Below, piece by piece: positions 21,210 to 31,738 of a stretch of DNA of 64,000 nt. The notes beneath the pieces were generated by a model. That model worked only from the letters and a program-made list of their open reading frames with translations. It did no database searches and was not told the DNA's origin. Both the position numbers and the translations under genes were made by a program. Origin of the DNA: Anniella stebbinsi (lineage: Eukaryota > Chordata > Lepidosauria > Squamata > Anniellidae); the NCBI GenBank assembly GCA_029215795.1, contig JARDYH010000004.1, forward strand, positions 30,570,001 through 30,634,000. The letters run 5' to 3'. Numbering within the stretch: the first letter of the stretch is position 1; each line of letters starts with the position of its first letter.

Positions 21210-22604
21210 CTTACCTTCTCGGCACGTCCGGCGCCGGCGGCTACTACCAGCGGGCTCCGCGGCCTACTCTCGAGTAGCGCGCCGGGTGATGACATCACCC
21301 GGCGCGCCACCCTGGAGCAGGCCGCGGAGCCTGCTGGTAGTAGTAGGCGCCGGCGCCGGACGGGAGCCGCCGGGCCGGGCAGGTAAGGGCCCCCCTCCCC
21401 CCTCCCCCCTCCGCGCGCCCCCTCCTCCCCTCCACGCACCCCCTCCTTACCTTTCCGGCCCGGCGGCTCCCGTCCGGCGCCGGCGCCTACTACTTCCAGC
21501 AGGCTCCGCGGCCTGCTCTAGAGTAGCGCGCCGGGTGATGACATCACCCGGCGCGCCATCCTAGAGCAGGCCGCGGAGCCTGCTGGGAGTAGTAGGCGCC
21601 GGCGCCGGACGGGAGCCGCCGGGCCGGAAAGGTAAGGGCCCCCCTCCCCCCTCCGCGCGCCCCCTCCTCCCCTCCACGCACCCCCTCCTTACCTTTCCGG
21701 CCCGGCGGCTCCCGTCCGGCGCCGGCGCCTACTACTTCCAGCAGGCTCCGCGGCCTGCTCTAGAGTAGCGCGCCGGGTGATGACATCACCCGGCGCGCCA
21801 TCCTAGAGCAGGCCGCGGAGCCTGCTGGGAATAGTAGGCGCCGGCGCCGGACGGGAGCCGCCGGGCCGGAAAGGTAAGGGCCCCCCTCCCCCCTCCGCGT
21901 GCCCCCTCCTCCCCTCCACGCACCCCCTCCTTACCTTTCCGGCCCGGCGGCTCCCGTCCGGCGCCGGCGCCTACTACTTTCAGCAGGCTCCGCGGCCTGC
22001 TCTAGAGTAGCGCGCCGGGTGATGACATCACCCGGCGCGCCATCCTAGAGCAGGCCGCGGAGCCTGCTGGGAGTAGTAGGCGCCGGCGCCGGACGGGAGC
22101 CGCCGGGCCGGAAAGGTAAGGGCCCCCCTCCCCCCTCCGCGCGCCCCCTCCTCCCCTCCACGCACCCCCTCCTTACCTTTCCGGCCCGGCGGCTCCCGTC
22201 CGGCGCCGGCGCCTACTACTTCCAGCAGGCTCCGCGGCCTGCTCTAGAGTAGCGCGCCGGGTGATGACATCACCCGGCGCGCCATCCTAGAGCAGGCCGC
22301 GGAGCCTGCTGGGAATAGTAGGCGCCGGCGCCGGACGGGAGCCGCCGGGCCGGAAAGGTAAGGGCCCCCCTCCCCCCTCCGCGCGCCCCCTCCTCCCCTC
22401 CACGCACCCCCTCCTTACCTTCCCGGCCCGGTGGCTCCCGTCCGGCGCCAGCGCCTACTACTACCAGCAGGCTCCGCGGCCTGCTCTAGAGTAGCGCGCC
22501 GGGTGATGACATCACCCGGCGCGCCACCCTAGAGCAGGCCGCGGAGCCTGCTAGTAGTAGTAGGCGCCGGCGCCGGACGGGAGCCACCGGGCCGAGAAGG
22601 TAAG
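21210..22604. repeat. six palindromic modules, 242-bp tandem period
   Basis: Modules bounded by CTTACC and GGTAAG lie at 21210-21387, 21446-21636, 21688-21878, 21930-22120, 22172-22362 and 22414-22604. The central GATGACATCA starts at 21288, 21537, 21779, 22021, 22263 and 22505, giving spacings of 249 and then 242 four times. Each module is a near-perfect inverted repeat containing GGCGCCGGCGCC, CTCCGCGGCCTGCTC and GCGCGCCGGGTGATG arms. Adjacent modules are joined by a C-rich spacer of about 50 bp. Confidence 0.93.
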
Positions 22605-22974
22605 TGCCCCCCTCCTCCCCCCCCCCGCTGTCCACTTTCATCGGCGGGCGCCCGCTGGCGCCCGCCAATGGAAGCGGCGGTGGGCGCCAGTGGGCGCCCG
22701 CCGATCCGCCGATCCGCCGAACCGGTTCGGAGCTTTTTCGGACCGGTTCGGATTGGATCGGCCGATCCAGCTGCGGGATCGGAAATCGGATAATTTATCC
22801 GATTTCCCACTGGACCGGACTCGGATCGTGGATCGGGTCCGATCCAGTGCACATCCCTACTTCTTACTTTGGGCCATCTCTATGCTGCCTCTCATTTTCA
22901 GAAGAAAGGTCCACAAGGAACATAGGGGGATAAGCGTACTCTTTTTTTTTTTGAAACCCTTAAAATGTAAATAA

Positions 22975-23017
22975 TATTAATAATAATAATTATTATTATT
23001 ATTATTATTATTATTTA
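22975..23017. repeat. (ATT)n microsatellite
   Basis: TAATAATAA passes into an ATT run at the 3' end of the minus-strand L2 copy. Confidence 0.9.
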
Positions 23018-23655
23018 TAACCCACCTTTCCCTTCGGATCGAGGCGGGGAACACAATGTAAAATACAAAAATCACAAACAGTTAAAAATTTTTTAAAACA
23101 AGAGAAAATGCATCATTAAAACATCTTAAAATTCATCCGGATAGGCCTGCCGGAAGAGAGCAGTCTTCATGACTCTCTTAAATTCATGAAGACTGCTAAT
23201 TTGTCTAATCTCCTCCGGCAGACCATTCCATAGTCTGGGAGCGATGGAAGAGAAGGTCCTCTGGGAACACTCGCCAGCCTAGTTCTGGCTGGCTTGAGTA
23301 AGTTCTTCCCAGAGGACCTAAGTGTGTGGGGCGGATTGTACGGGAGAAGGCGTTCCCGCAGGTAGCCTGGGCCCAAACCATGTAGGGCTTTAAAGGTAAT
23401 AACCAACACTTTATACTTCGCCCGGAAACTGACTGGCAGCCAATGAAGTGATTTTAAAACTTGTGTAATGTGGTCACCCCTAGATGTACCGGTGACCAAC
23501 CTGGCTGCCATATTTTGAAAAAGTTGAAGTTTCCGGACTAGGCACAAAGGTAGCCCTATGTACAGCACATTGCAGAAGTCAAGTCTCAAAGTTACCAGTG
23601 CGTGCACTACCGTCTTTAGGTCTTCCAACTCTAGGAAAGGGCGCAGCTGAAAGTC
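23018..23655 (-). mobile_element. L2-type LINE, 5'-truncated copy (second subfamily)
   Basis: The 3' UTR 'CCTCGATCCGAAGGGAAAGG' (minus strand) and C-terminal coding match 7502-8225. The 5' end is truncated near 23655. Confidence 0.85.
23167..23628 (-). pseudogene. L2 ORF2 C-terminal remnant (153 codons open)
   Basis: Carries 'LDFCNVLYIGLPLCLVRKLQ', 'AARLVTGTSRGDHITQVLKS', 'HWLPVSFRAKYKVLVITF' and 'KALHGLGPGYLRERLLPY'. No catalytic RT residues are included. Slightly better preserved than the 7.7-kb copy. Confidence 0.87.
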
Positions 23656-24751
23656 TTCTCTTCCACAAAAATCTTGTACCTGTTCATCTGAACCTTGGCA
23701 AGCTTGATCCTCTCAGAAGGGGGAAGTGTTCTGACAAATTTCATCCAATTCCACCAAGAAATAAAAATGTTATCAGCAGTCCCCCCCCTTTTTTAAAAAA
23801 ATCCAAACATAAAAGTGCATAGCACAAAAACAACTGCACCTATTAGTATTTTGACATTTGGCAGGTGCAATCCCCTTCTGAGGGGCTACTATAATTGCAT
23901 GTTTCATCCACCTCTTACAAAGAGAAAAATGTTATAGCTGTTTTTCCAATTTCCATTAGAGTCAACGGGAGGCACAAAGCCTCGAATTTCCAAATCTTGA
24001 CTTGGGTTTGGTACCTGAGTCAAAGTCGACGGCCTCTGAACCAGTCTGAGCAGAAGCTGGCTGTTTTCTGAAGTGCTGCTATCCCACTTTCTCTCTTTCT
24101 CTCTCTCTCTCTCATTTGCCAATTAAACTACAGGAGATGCCAGACAAATATTCTGATGTTGAGATCTTTATATGTGCCAGATTAAAAACAAACAAACAAA
24201 AAACTCAGGGGTGTGTTTTGTTGTTCTTTTCTTGGAAGCAGAGGGGTGCTATTTGTGGAAAAGGAACAAAACAAAACACCTTCAACCAATTTATATAAAA
24301 AAGGCTATTTTGCCTTTATCAGGGCTGGTATACCAATGTAATTCCAGTGTAATTCAGGAAACTTACTTTTTTGGGGGGAAATGTTATAAGTTATTGTAAA
24401 TTGTTATTTAGATTGTTGTTAGATTTAAAGGAATACCTGATGATGAACTCCTTATACAATCAAAATGGAAATACATTAGGGTTCCGTAGACATAAATGCC
24501 ATAGTTGTGGTTAAATAGACCAGCATAACTAATATAGTTGTTTTGAAACTCTGATTGGTTATATACAATTGTAAACCATTTGACAAAATTGTACTTGTGA
24601 CTATTTTTATTATAAATTTGGCATTTAATGGGCCCAATGGTGTCTTGTTGGTCTCTTACACCAGGAGTGTTTATATTCATATTACATGTGGAAAAGGAAC
24701 TTGACCTCAACCAATTCTCTATCACTCTAGTTGCAATGCTTAAATTAAAAT
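23656..24751. other. unassigned; (CT)n at 24090-24113
   Basis: No gene seen. A CT microsatellite lies at 24090-24113; the rest is AT-rich unrecognised sequence. Confidence 0.4.
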
Positions 24752-26312
24752 CAGGGGTGTGCACAGACCCCCCGGATCGGATCAGGACTGGATCGGGACA
24801 TCCAATTTTGTTCCAGATCAGATCGGAACAAAATCGGAGGTACCTCGGATCGGATCGGACCTGATCCTGATCCGAAAATCAGATGTCCGATTTTCGGATC
24901 GGCTGCCATTTTTCCCCACAGACTTGTATTGGGGAAAGAAAGCTTTTCCCCAATACAAGTCTATGGTGAAAAATGGTGGCAGGGGGGTAAGTGGGGGCTT
25001 AACTCCCCCCTCCCTGTCCCTCCCCCCTTGCGCTTACCTGCAGGGCCCTTCTGCTCCTGTCCGCTGGCGCCCGTGGGCGCCAGCGGACGGCAGCAGACTA
25101 ACCCAGCAGGTAAGTGGGAGCCCCCTCGTGATCCTCCTTACCTCCCGGGGCCCCTCCACTGCCATCCACTGCTGCCCAGGTGGCAGCAGATGGCAGTGGA
25201 GGGGCCCCGGCAGGTAAGCCCCCCCGGTGATCCTTCTTACCTGTGGGGCCGTCCGGCGCCTTCCCCTTTGTAGACCCACTGAGGACTAGGCCATGAAGCC
25301 TAGTCCTCAGTAGATCTACGCAGGGGAAGGCGCTGGATGGCCCCGCAGATAAGTGTCCCCCTCCTCTCCCCTTGCGATCCTCCTTACCTCTCGGGGCCCG
25401 TCCGCTGCCATCTGCTGCCACCCGGGTGGCAGCGGATGGCAGCGGAGGGCCCCCGGCAGGTAAGCCCCGTCTCCGGCGCTCCTTACCTTCCTGGGATGTC
25501 CGCTCCCCTCCACTATTGGTCGCTACTGCAAAGCAGGTTTCGCGGCCTGCCCCTAAGTAGCGCATCAGGTGATGACATCACTTAGCGCGCTACCTAGGGG
25601 CAGGCTGCGAAGCCTACTTCGCAGTAGTGGCCAGGAGTGGAGGGGAGCGGACGTCCCAGGAAGGTAAGTGGGCAGCCCTCCCTCCTCCCCCCTCATGATC
25701 CCTCTTACCTACCGGGGCCCCTCCGCTGCCATCTGCTGCTGCCCGGGCGGCAGCGGATGGCAGCGGACAGCCCCGGGAGGTAAGCCCCCCCCTGCTGTCC
25801 GCTGCCATCGGCAGGCGCCCGCTGGTGCCCGCCGATGGCAGCAGACGGCCCCCCCAGTTAAGCCCCCCCTGCTCCTTACCTGGCAGGGCGTCCTCTTCCA
25901 TCCGTTGCCGGCTGTAAACTACTGTGAACTAGGCCTTGTGGCCTAGTTTACAGTAGAGCGCCAGGTGATGACATCATCACCTGGCGCTCTCCTGTAAACT
26001 AAGCCGCAAGGCCTAGTTTGCAGTATTTTTCAGCCGGCAATGGGAGGAGGAGGACGCCCCGCCAGGTAAGCCCCCCCCGCTTTCCGCTTCCATTGGCGGA
26101 TGCCCACTGGCGCCCGCCAATGGAAGTGGTGGCGGGCGCCAGCGGGCACCCGCCGATCCTCCAATTTTTCCTGAACTGGATCGGGTCCTTCCAGACCGGT
26201 TCGGAAAAGATTGGATGATCCAGTGGGGGGATCGGAAATAGGATAATTGCATCCGATTTCCCCTGGATCGGCTCCGGATCGTGGATCGGAGCCAATCTAG
26301 TGCACACCCCTA
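24752..26312. mobile_element. GC-rich hAT-type element 2, seven distinct palindromic modules (1561 bp)
   Basis: TIRs CAGGGGTGTGCACAGA and AGTGCACACCCCTA, with a perfect 8-bp TSD ATTAAAAT at 24744-24751 and 26313-26320. Sub-terminal GGATCGG arrays match element 1. Modules bounded by CTTACC and GGTAAG lie at 25033-25114, 25137-25218, 25236-25350 (right boundary degenerate), 25383-25464, 25482-25668, 25704-25784 and 25875-26070. Unlike element 1, their arms differ from one another, though several share CCGCTGCCATC/GATGGCAGCGG. No coding capacity. Same family as element 1 by ends, architecture and spacing. Confidence 0.88.
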
Positions 26313-26330
26313 ATTAAAATAGTGTGTGGC

Positions 26331-26411
26331 TGCAATCCTATGCACTTGTGCCTTGGAATAAGTCCTATTTCACTCAGGGGGCTTACTTCACAATGCTTAG
26401 GATTATGCAGT
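26331..26411. mobile_element. small palindromic repeat (TGCAATCCTAT type)
   Basis: Begins CTGCAATCCTATGCACTTG and ends with the inverse AATGCTTAGGATTATGCAG around a central CTCAGGGGGCTTAC. Related pieces at 45881-45967, 62658-62715 and the flanks of 16214-16941. Class unknown. Confidence 0.5.
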
Positions 26412-26787
26412 AAGTAAATTTGGAAACTCTATAGGGGTTGGTTGATTTTGGTTTTGTGTCACCAACAAGTTGAGTTCCCCTCTTAATGGGGAGCTGTGAT
26501 TTGTGGAGGTGCACAGGGTGGCTGTCATAAATCACAGGAGTTGTGAAATAAGCAGTGGCTAGAATTGTCAATAAACAGTCCAAGTTCAGTATGCCAAAGA
26601 AACTAAGGTAAACTATACAGGTTTCAGGAATGCACAGAAGAGTAGTCAAGATCCTTCCAGGGTCAGATATCATTCAAACAAAGTCAAGGAGCTGGTAGGG
26701 AAGTGACTGGAACAGAACACCAAACATGACAATTGCTTCCAGCAATCAAACAGCATCTCCGACTTGTCTTATATTGGGATGATTATG
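26412..26787. other. unassigned, no gene seen
   Basis: No recognised repeat or coding signal. Confidence 0.4.
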
Positions 26788-26795
26788 ATGGAGTG

Positions 26796-27115
26796 TAGGC
26801 TGACCATATGAAAAGGAGGACAGGGCTCATGTAACTTTAACAGTTGTAGAGAAAAGGGAATTTCAGCCAGTGCCATTTGCATGCAATTAGTTCCTGGTGA
26901 AATTCCTTCTTCATCACAACAGTTAAAGTTGCAGGGGCCCTGCCTTCTTTTGTATATGGTCACTCTAGTATAGTGCCTGCAACTTTAACTGTTGCGATGA
27001 AGAGGGAATTTCACCAGGAACTAATTGCATACAAATGACACTGGCTGAAATTCCCTTTTCTCTACAACTGTTAAAGTTACATGAGCCCTGTCCTCCTTTT
27101 CATATGGTCAGCCTA
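26796..27115 (+). mobile_element. hAT-type palindromic MITE, copy 2 (320 bp)
   Basis: Same length and orientation as copy 1. Perfect 8-bp TSD ATGGAGTG at 26788-26795 and 27116-27123. Its internal TIR-like end lies at about 26967. Confidence 0.92.
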
Positions 27116-27123
27116 ATGGAGTG

Positions 27124-28489
27124 AGACCATCTGCATTGCGCTGCAGCTAGCTTATGTCCACTCATGTGAAGGGCCCCTCCCCAAACACTCTCAGGCTCAG
27201 CTGTTCAGCCTTCCTCCTCTTTCCCAAATGGAGGCAAATGGAGGCAATCAGAGACACAACACGGGCAGTGAAGGGAGAAAGGCTGGTGAGGAGTAGTTGC
27301 ACAGCTTCAGCAGCAGCATCTCCTTCCTAGGAGGGACCATTGAGCCAATCAGTGCATTGATGGGGTGGGGCCGAAGAGGCAGGCCCATCAGAGTGAGATC
27401 TTTCCTTTGTTCTTACTCTAGTTCAATCTGAGGCTCCTAAAGGCAGACGTCCCATGCGGGTGCTTATGCGCTGCCTGCACAATCCATCAGAAACTGAGAG
27501 AGAACACAGCACAGGTGTTTCATTTATCTGAATTACCTGCACTTGGCCAATCCTGCATACTGTGTGCCCAGATTCTGTTGGCCAGGAAAACTCAGGAACC
27601 CCACAACAAGGCTGGATTTCTGAAGTTTATAGGAAGTGAAAGTGCTTCATGAGTTTGGCAGAGACTCCTCTCCTCTAGCTCCTCTTGCTATTAAGCAGAG
27701 CTGTATTTCAAGGATGGAAACGTTGAGCCTTTTATTCGATCAATACTGCCATCCTTATCAGTCCCTAAAGTTATCCAGCCTCTCCTCCCATTACTCCCTA
27801 TATAATACAATATACCCATCTTTACTTTCTCTGTTCACACCTATCAGAAAGCAGTTGGTATGCAACCTGATCCTGATAGGCAAGGTTCATTCTCACCTGG
27901 GGAAGGTGGGGGAGGAGTGCATGGCAGTAACTGTGCTTTTAAGGAAGAAATCCAATAACTTCCATATAAATTGTCTGGGAGAGCAAACTTCTTTGCTTTC
28001 TGTGTTTGTAGCTGTTTCAGCAATTTTTCCCTGTGGAAGATGAAAAACTTTTGCATTGAGCAAAACACAGATTTATGGTCAATAAAGTGAAGTTTAACAG
28101 TTTATAGGGGCTATACATTCTTTCTTCTTTTTTCCAAACTGTTATTAAAAACAGGGTGTTCTTTCCCCCGCTAAAGTGTGTGGACAGATGGAATGCTCTT
28201 CAGGGCCCACCAGTATTTCAGAGCTTCAAAGAGACAAGTTAGAGCATTAGGAATAATTGCTGGCCAGAGGTCCCTTGTCACTTGCCCCACTTGGTGAGTG
28301 CTGCCAATGCAAACTAGCTTAAGTGGCAAAGTGGTCCTTTTCTTGAACAGGGCTGCATCAACGGTGGAGGACTGCCTTACAAACTAGAATTAACTTCCAC
28401 TCCACAAAGTTTGGGGTTCAAAATTCCCCCCAAGGTGGAAAAGTGTGGGTGCATGGAAGGTAAGTTATAGGCAATCACAATTTGTGACA
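27124..28489. other. unassigned, no gene seen
   Basis: A 135-codon open frame at 27636-28043 lacks any recognised domain and is opposed by an antisense frame. No repeat family identified. Confidence 0.4.
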
Positions 28490-29008
28490 TTGCACAAGAT
28501 CATTACTGATCGGTGGCATGTCTGTTAAGCCTTAGCTTCCAATTACCTGGCATTGTGGAATTTCAGCCAACATGAAAGCCTTAATTCTGGTCTTCAACGG
28601 GCAGGTTTTCTGATCATTGAAATTCTTCAGCTAGGTTAGAAAATGGCAAAGCAACAGCTACCAGTAACGATCACTCCCTCCTCTACAAGCCTGATCCACA
28701 AATATCTCCCTGATGCGTTATTCACTTTTATTGCACTTTTTAGTGCACAAAACGCTTTACCATTTTTGTACCGTTTTTGTACTGTTTTCTCCCATCACAG
28801 CTATACTGGGAGAAGCAGCAGGTTAAGCTGAGAGGTAGTGGCTTGCCTGAGGCGGCTTGGTGAAGTTAATGTCTGAGCAATGGTAGGAAGCCGAGTTTTC
28901 CCGTGCCACTCAATATAGCAAAAGTTGCGAATGCTCCCTAGCTTAAAATATTGCATGGCAGGTACTGGCATCCCATCTAGATAAATTCTGCTCCCAATGT
29001 ACAGAACA
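28490..29008. other. unassigned; weak conserved-element candidate at 28490-28640
   Basis: Repeat-free with TTCCAATTACCTGG, GCCTTAATTC and ATCATTGAAATTC motifs. No coding evidence. Confidence 0.25.
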
Positions 29009-29016
29009 CCCTATAG

Positions 29017-29217
29017 CAGAGGTTCCCAATGTGGTGCTCATGGGCCTCATGGTACCCGTGGAGACTTGCAATGGCATCCGCAAAGCTCAGTTTTGGCTAG
29101 CCAGGCCCCCAGAGCAACCACTATGAGATAAGCCACATCCACTGTGGGAGCCAAGTTAGGGTGGCACCCTCAGCCTGTTTCTCAAATTCCCTATTCCAAA
29201 AAGTCTGGGTACCCCTG
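29017..29217. mobile_element. hAT-type MITE, 201 bp
   Basis: TIRs CAGAGGTTCCCA and TGGGTACCCCTG. The flanks CCCTATAG (29009-29016) and CCCTAGAG (29218-29225) match at 7 of 8 positions. The interior contains 'GTGGTGCTCATGGGCC' and no coding capacity. Confidence 0.78.
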
Positions 29218-29475
29218 CCCTAGAGAGATAGCTTAGGAAGGTATGCACTAAGCAGAGATCCATGACCCCCCACCTTCCACCCCTTTCTGGGGGAAAAGTC
29301 TTTCCAATTCCTGCTCAAATCAGTAGTAACATTACATGAGACTTTAGGCACATGAGTATTATTGAGCTTGAACTATTATTCCTGTCCATGGCGTTTAACT
29401 GAAGAAAGGGTAAAACACAGAGAGATATCAAAAGGCACAACATAGAAAATAAAAATGAAATGTAAACATACTTTA

Positions 29476-29835
29476 AAGCATAAAATCATAGAGCTGAAAG
29501 GGATCTCAAAGTCATTTATGCTATGACTACAGCATCTTTGATAGCTGGTTATCCAGCCTCTGGTTAAAAAACCCTAATGAAGTAGAGTTCAAGACAGTCT
29601 GTTCCACTGTCAAATGGCACATACCATCAGAATGTCCTTCCTAAATCCCTCTTCTTTCAGTTTGGATCCACTGGCTTGTGTTTGACCCTCTGGTGCAACA
29701 GAAAACAAATTTGCTTCATCATCTATATGGCATCCTTTCAGATATTTCAAGAGGGCAATCATACCATGTGTTAATCATCTCTTCTCTAGGCTAAACATTA
29801 CTTACTTGTTCAACCTTTTCTCATAATACTTGGAC
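29476..29835 (-). mobile_element. CR1 LINE 3' fragment
   Basis: The plus strand is the reverse complement of the CR1 3' region: 'AATCATAGAGCTGAAAGGGA', 'CAGCCTCTGGTTAAAAAACC', 'CAGTCTGTTCCACTGTC', 'TTCAGATATTTCAAGAGGGC' and 'AGGCTAAACATTACT'. The 3' end (CATAGA-type octamer) is at 29476. Confidence 0.8.
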
Positions 29836-30073
29836 TCCAACAAACCTCTACATTAGTGATGTCCAAGTAGTAGAGTCAGCCCTAAAGTTTAAATTAATAA
29901 GTTAAATTACAGCCTTAAAATTTAAATTACTAGGTGAAAGGGAAGCATATTCTCAACTGGTTTGGTTTTATGATGGGCAGCATCTTCCTTGAATGGATTA
30001 TTGTTTTACTCCAGCTTTATGGGACACCACTGTCTGGTGACACTTCATGGGAAATCACCTTCATGAGATACCA

Positions 30074-30480
30074 CAACTTCCAAGTAAACCAAACCAACCA
30101 AATTCACCATTCATACATGTCTAGATGAGAGTGATGTAATAAGCCACAAAACATTCCTACACACCATGTTCCAGTATCTGTTCTGGACAATAGTCCGTAT
30201 TCTGAAAAATGGCCTGGATTGGCAACTTCCAAGTGAGCTAAATCAACCAAATTGATCAGCCATACATAACTGTACAGGAGGGATGCAATGAGTCACAAAA
30301 CTTTACACAGAAACCATGAACTGATACCTGTTTTGGGGAATAGTCCATATTCTGGATAACAGCCTGGAATGGGAACTTCCAAGTGAGCCAAATTCTCAAT
30401 AATTGGGTGGGAATGATGTAGTAAGCCATAAAACTTCCACAGAAAGCATGTTCCAGTACCTGCTTTGGTCAATTTTGGAC
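30074..30480. repeat. 150-bp tandem repeat, about 2.7 copies
   Basis: AACTTCCAAGT begins units at 30074, 30224 and 30374, exactly 150 bp apart. Each unit carries CAAATT, 'GATG...AG(T/C)CA(C/T)AAAAC', 'CC(A/T)TATTCTG' and 'GCCTGGAATGGG'-like text with moderate divergence. Confidence 0.85.
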
Positions 30481-30492
30481 ATACAAAAGGTG

Positions 30493-31429
30493 AATAAACT
30501 CTGCCTTCTTTGAAAACAAGGAACATACGACCATGCCTCCCAGTTCATGGTTGCTCTTCAACCATGTCTGCCAGTGTACTAGCTAAGACCCTAGAAATAG
30601 TCTTCTTATTAATATAGTGATTAATTATGGTCCCAGTCCCACTCTGAGCAAAAGCAATGGCAAAAATATTTTTGCAATTTGTATTGTGATAACAGGGATG
30701 TCTGTGATTAGAATAACATGCAAGATCAGCTTTATGCTCCTAGATTCCCCCCCTCCCCAGATTGATCTTCCTAAGGATGATTTTGTGTAGCATCACCAAC
30801 ACTTCCATAATACTCTCCCTACATTCTATCCTCAAGCTATCTCAACTCTCTAATTGGTTATCTCTTTACTGATACATGAAGGTGCATTTGTTGTTATACA
30901 ACAGACTATTCTATTAAGCTGATACATTCAGTGGAGAGAAAATCCCTTGCTATGTAATGCACAAGTTATGCACTAATAGTTCTGCATCGTGGCCTATCTG
31001 TTTCAGGGAAGGGAATTTTTTAATTTATTTATCTAGAAGCTTACATGCCCTGGATCTTAAATGTTTAAACATCAGCAGTCCCACATAATGCTTTCATTAA
31101 GTCCTTTCTCAGTTGACACACAAGCTTCTTATTTGGGAGATCTATGCATTGCTTTGTGGCATGCAACTAATGGACCTGGATGGGGATGCATGTTTCCAAG
31201 CTCATCAGATGCATCTATTAAGTTAAACGGGGGTCAGATAAACATTGCTGTGAGCGTCAACTGAGTACACAGATCTCTCTTTGCAGATTACGAGGATCGT
31301 TGTTCAGATGAATCTTTGTCTTTTGTTTCAGCAGTGTAATAAGGTTATTTGCCCATATCTAAAACACCAAGAGCCAATACATTGTTGGACATGGGACATT
31401 AATGATGATTAAAAGCACTTCTGGTGGTC
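30493..31429. other. unassigned, no gene seen
   Basis: AT-rich single-copy-looking sequence. Confidence 0.4.
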
Positions 31430-31738
31430 CCGCTTGGGTCAGATGTCTGCTTGGAAGCCACCAGAGGTAGGGTCTTTAGTGTGTTGGCTCGCATCCTATG
31501 GAATGCCCCTCCCATTAAGATCAGTCATGCATATATGCCATTTTGCTTTCATATGATAAAAACTTTTCTTTGCAGGCAAGTATTTTTTGATTGATTACTA
31601 AATTCCAGCTACTGTTTTATTGATGTTTCTGTTTGTATTGTCATTTTTCTTTGTATTTTAATTGCTGTACTCTGCTTCAATACTTCTCCATGTGGAGCAA
31701 TTTATAAATTCTACAATAAATAAATAAATAAATAAAGG
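31430..31738 (+). mobile_element. L2-type LINE 3' end
   Basis: 'AGGGTCTTTAGTGTGTTGGC' reads RVFSVLA, followed by a reading similar to the L2 hallmark RAFSVVAPxLWNSLP. The 3' UTR ends 'GAGCAATTTATAAATTC' plus an (AATA)n tail at 31715-31738. The 5' part is lost. Confidence 0.75.

Larger units (their letters stand above)
20809..22859. mobile_element. GC-rich hAT-type element 1, tandem palindromic modules (2051 bp)
   Basis: TIRs TAGGGGTGTGCACGGA and TGCACATCCCTA, with a perfect 8-bp TSD CTTCTTAC at 20801-20808 and 22860-22867. Sub-terminal regions are arrays of GGATCGG/GACCGG motifs on both sides. A perfect 30-bp palindrome lies at 20971-21000. The interior is six palindromic modules, each opening with CTTACC and closing with GGTAAG. 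GC and CpG content are very high. There is no transposase; open frames up to 232 codons are low-complexity Pro/Arg/Gly and present on both strands. A non-autonomous element is the best reading. Confidence 0.88.

Noticed and set aside
20866..21564. 232-codon plus-strand open frame and a 134-codon minus-strand frame in GC-rich DNA
   Set aside because: Low-complexity Pro/Arg/Gly readings arise from palindromic GC-rich repeats and occur on both strands; no domain or codon bias.
21288..22514. CRISPR-like array
   Set aside because: Repeats are 191-bp palindromic modules with conserved, not unique, spacers in a vertebrate transposable element.
20950..22700. CpG island promoter
   Set aside because: The CpG-rich block lies wholly inside a hAT-type element with TSDs and is made of tandem palindromes; no adjacent gene.
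27636..28043. 135-codon open frame as a host exon
   Set aside because: No recognisable homology, no convincing splice context and antisense frames of comparable length.
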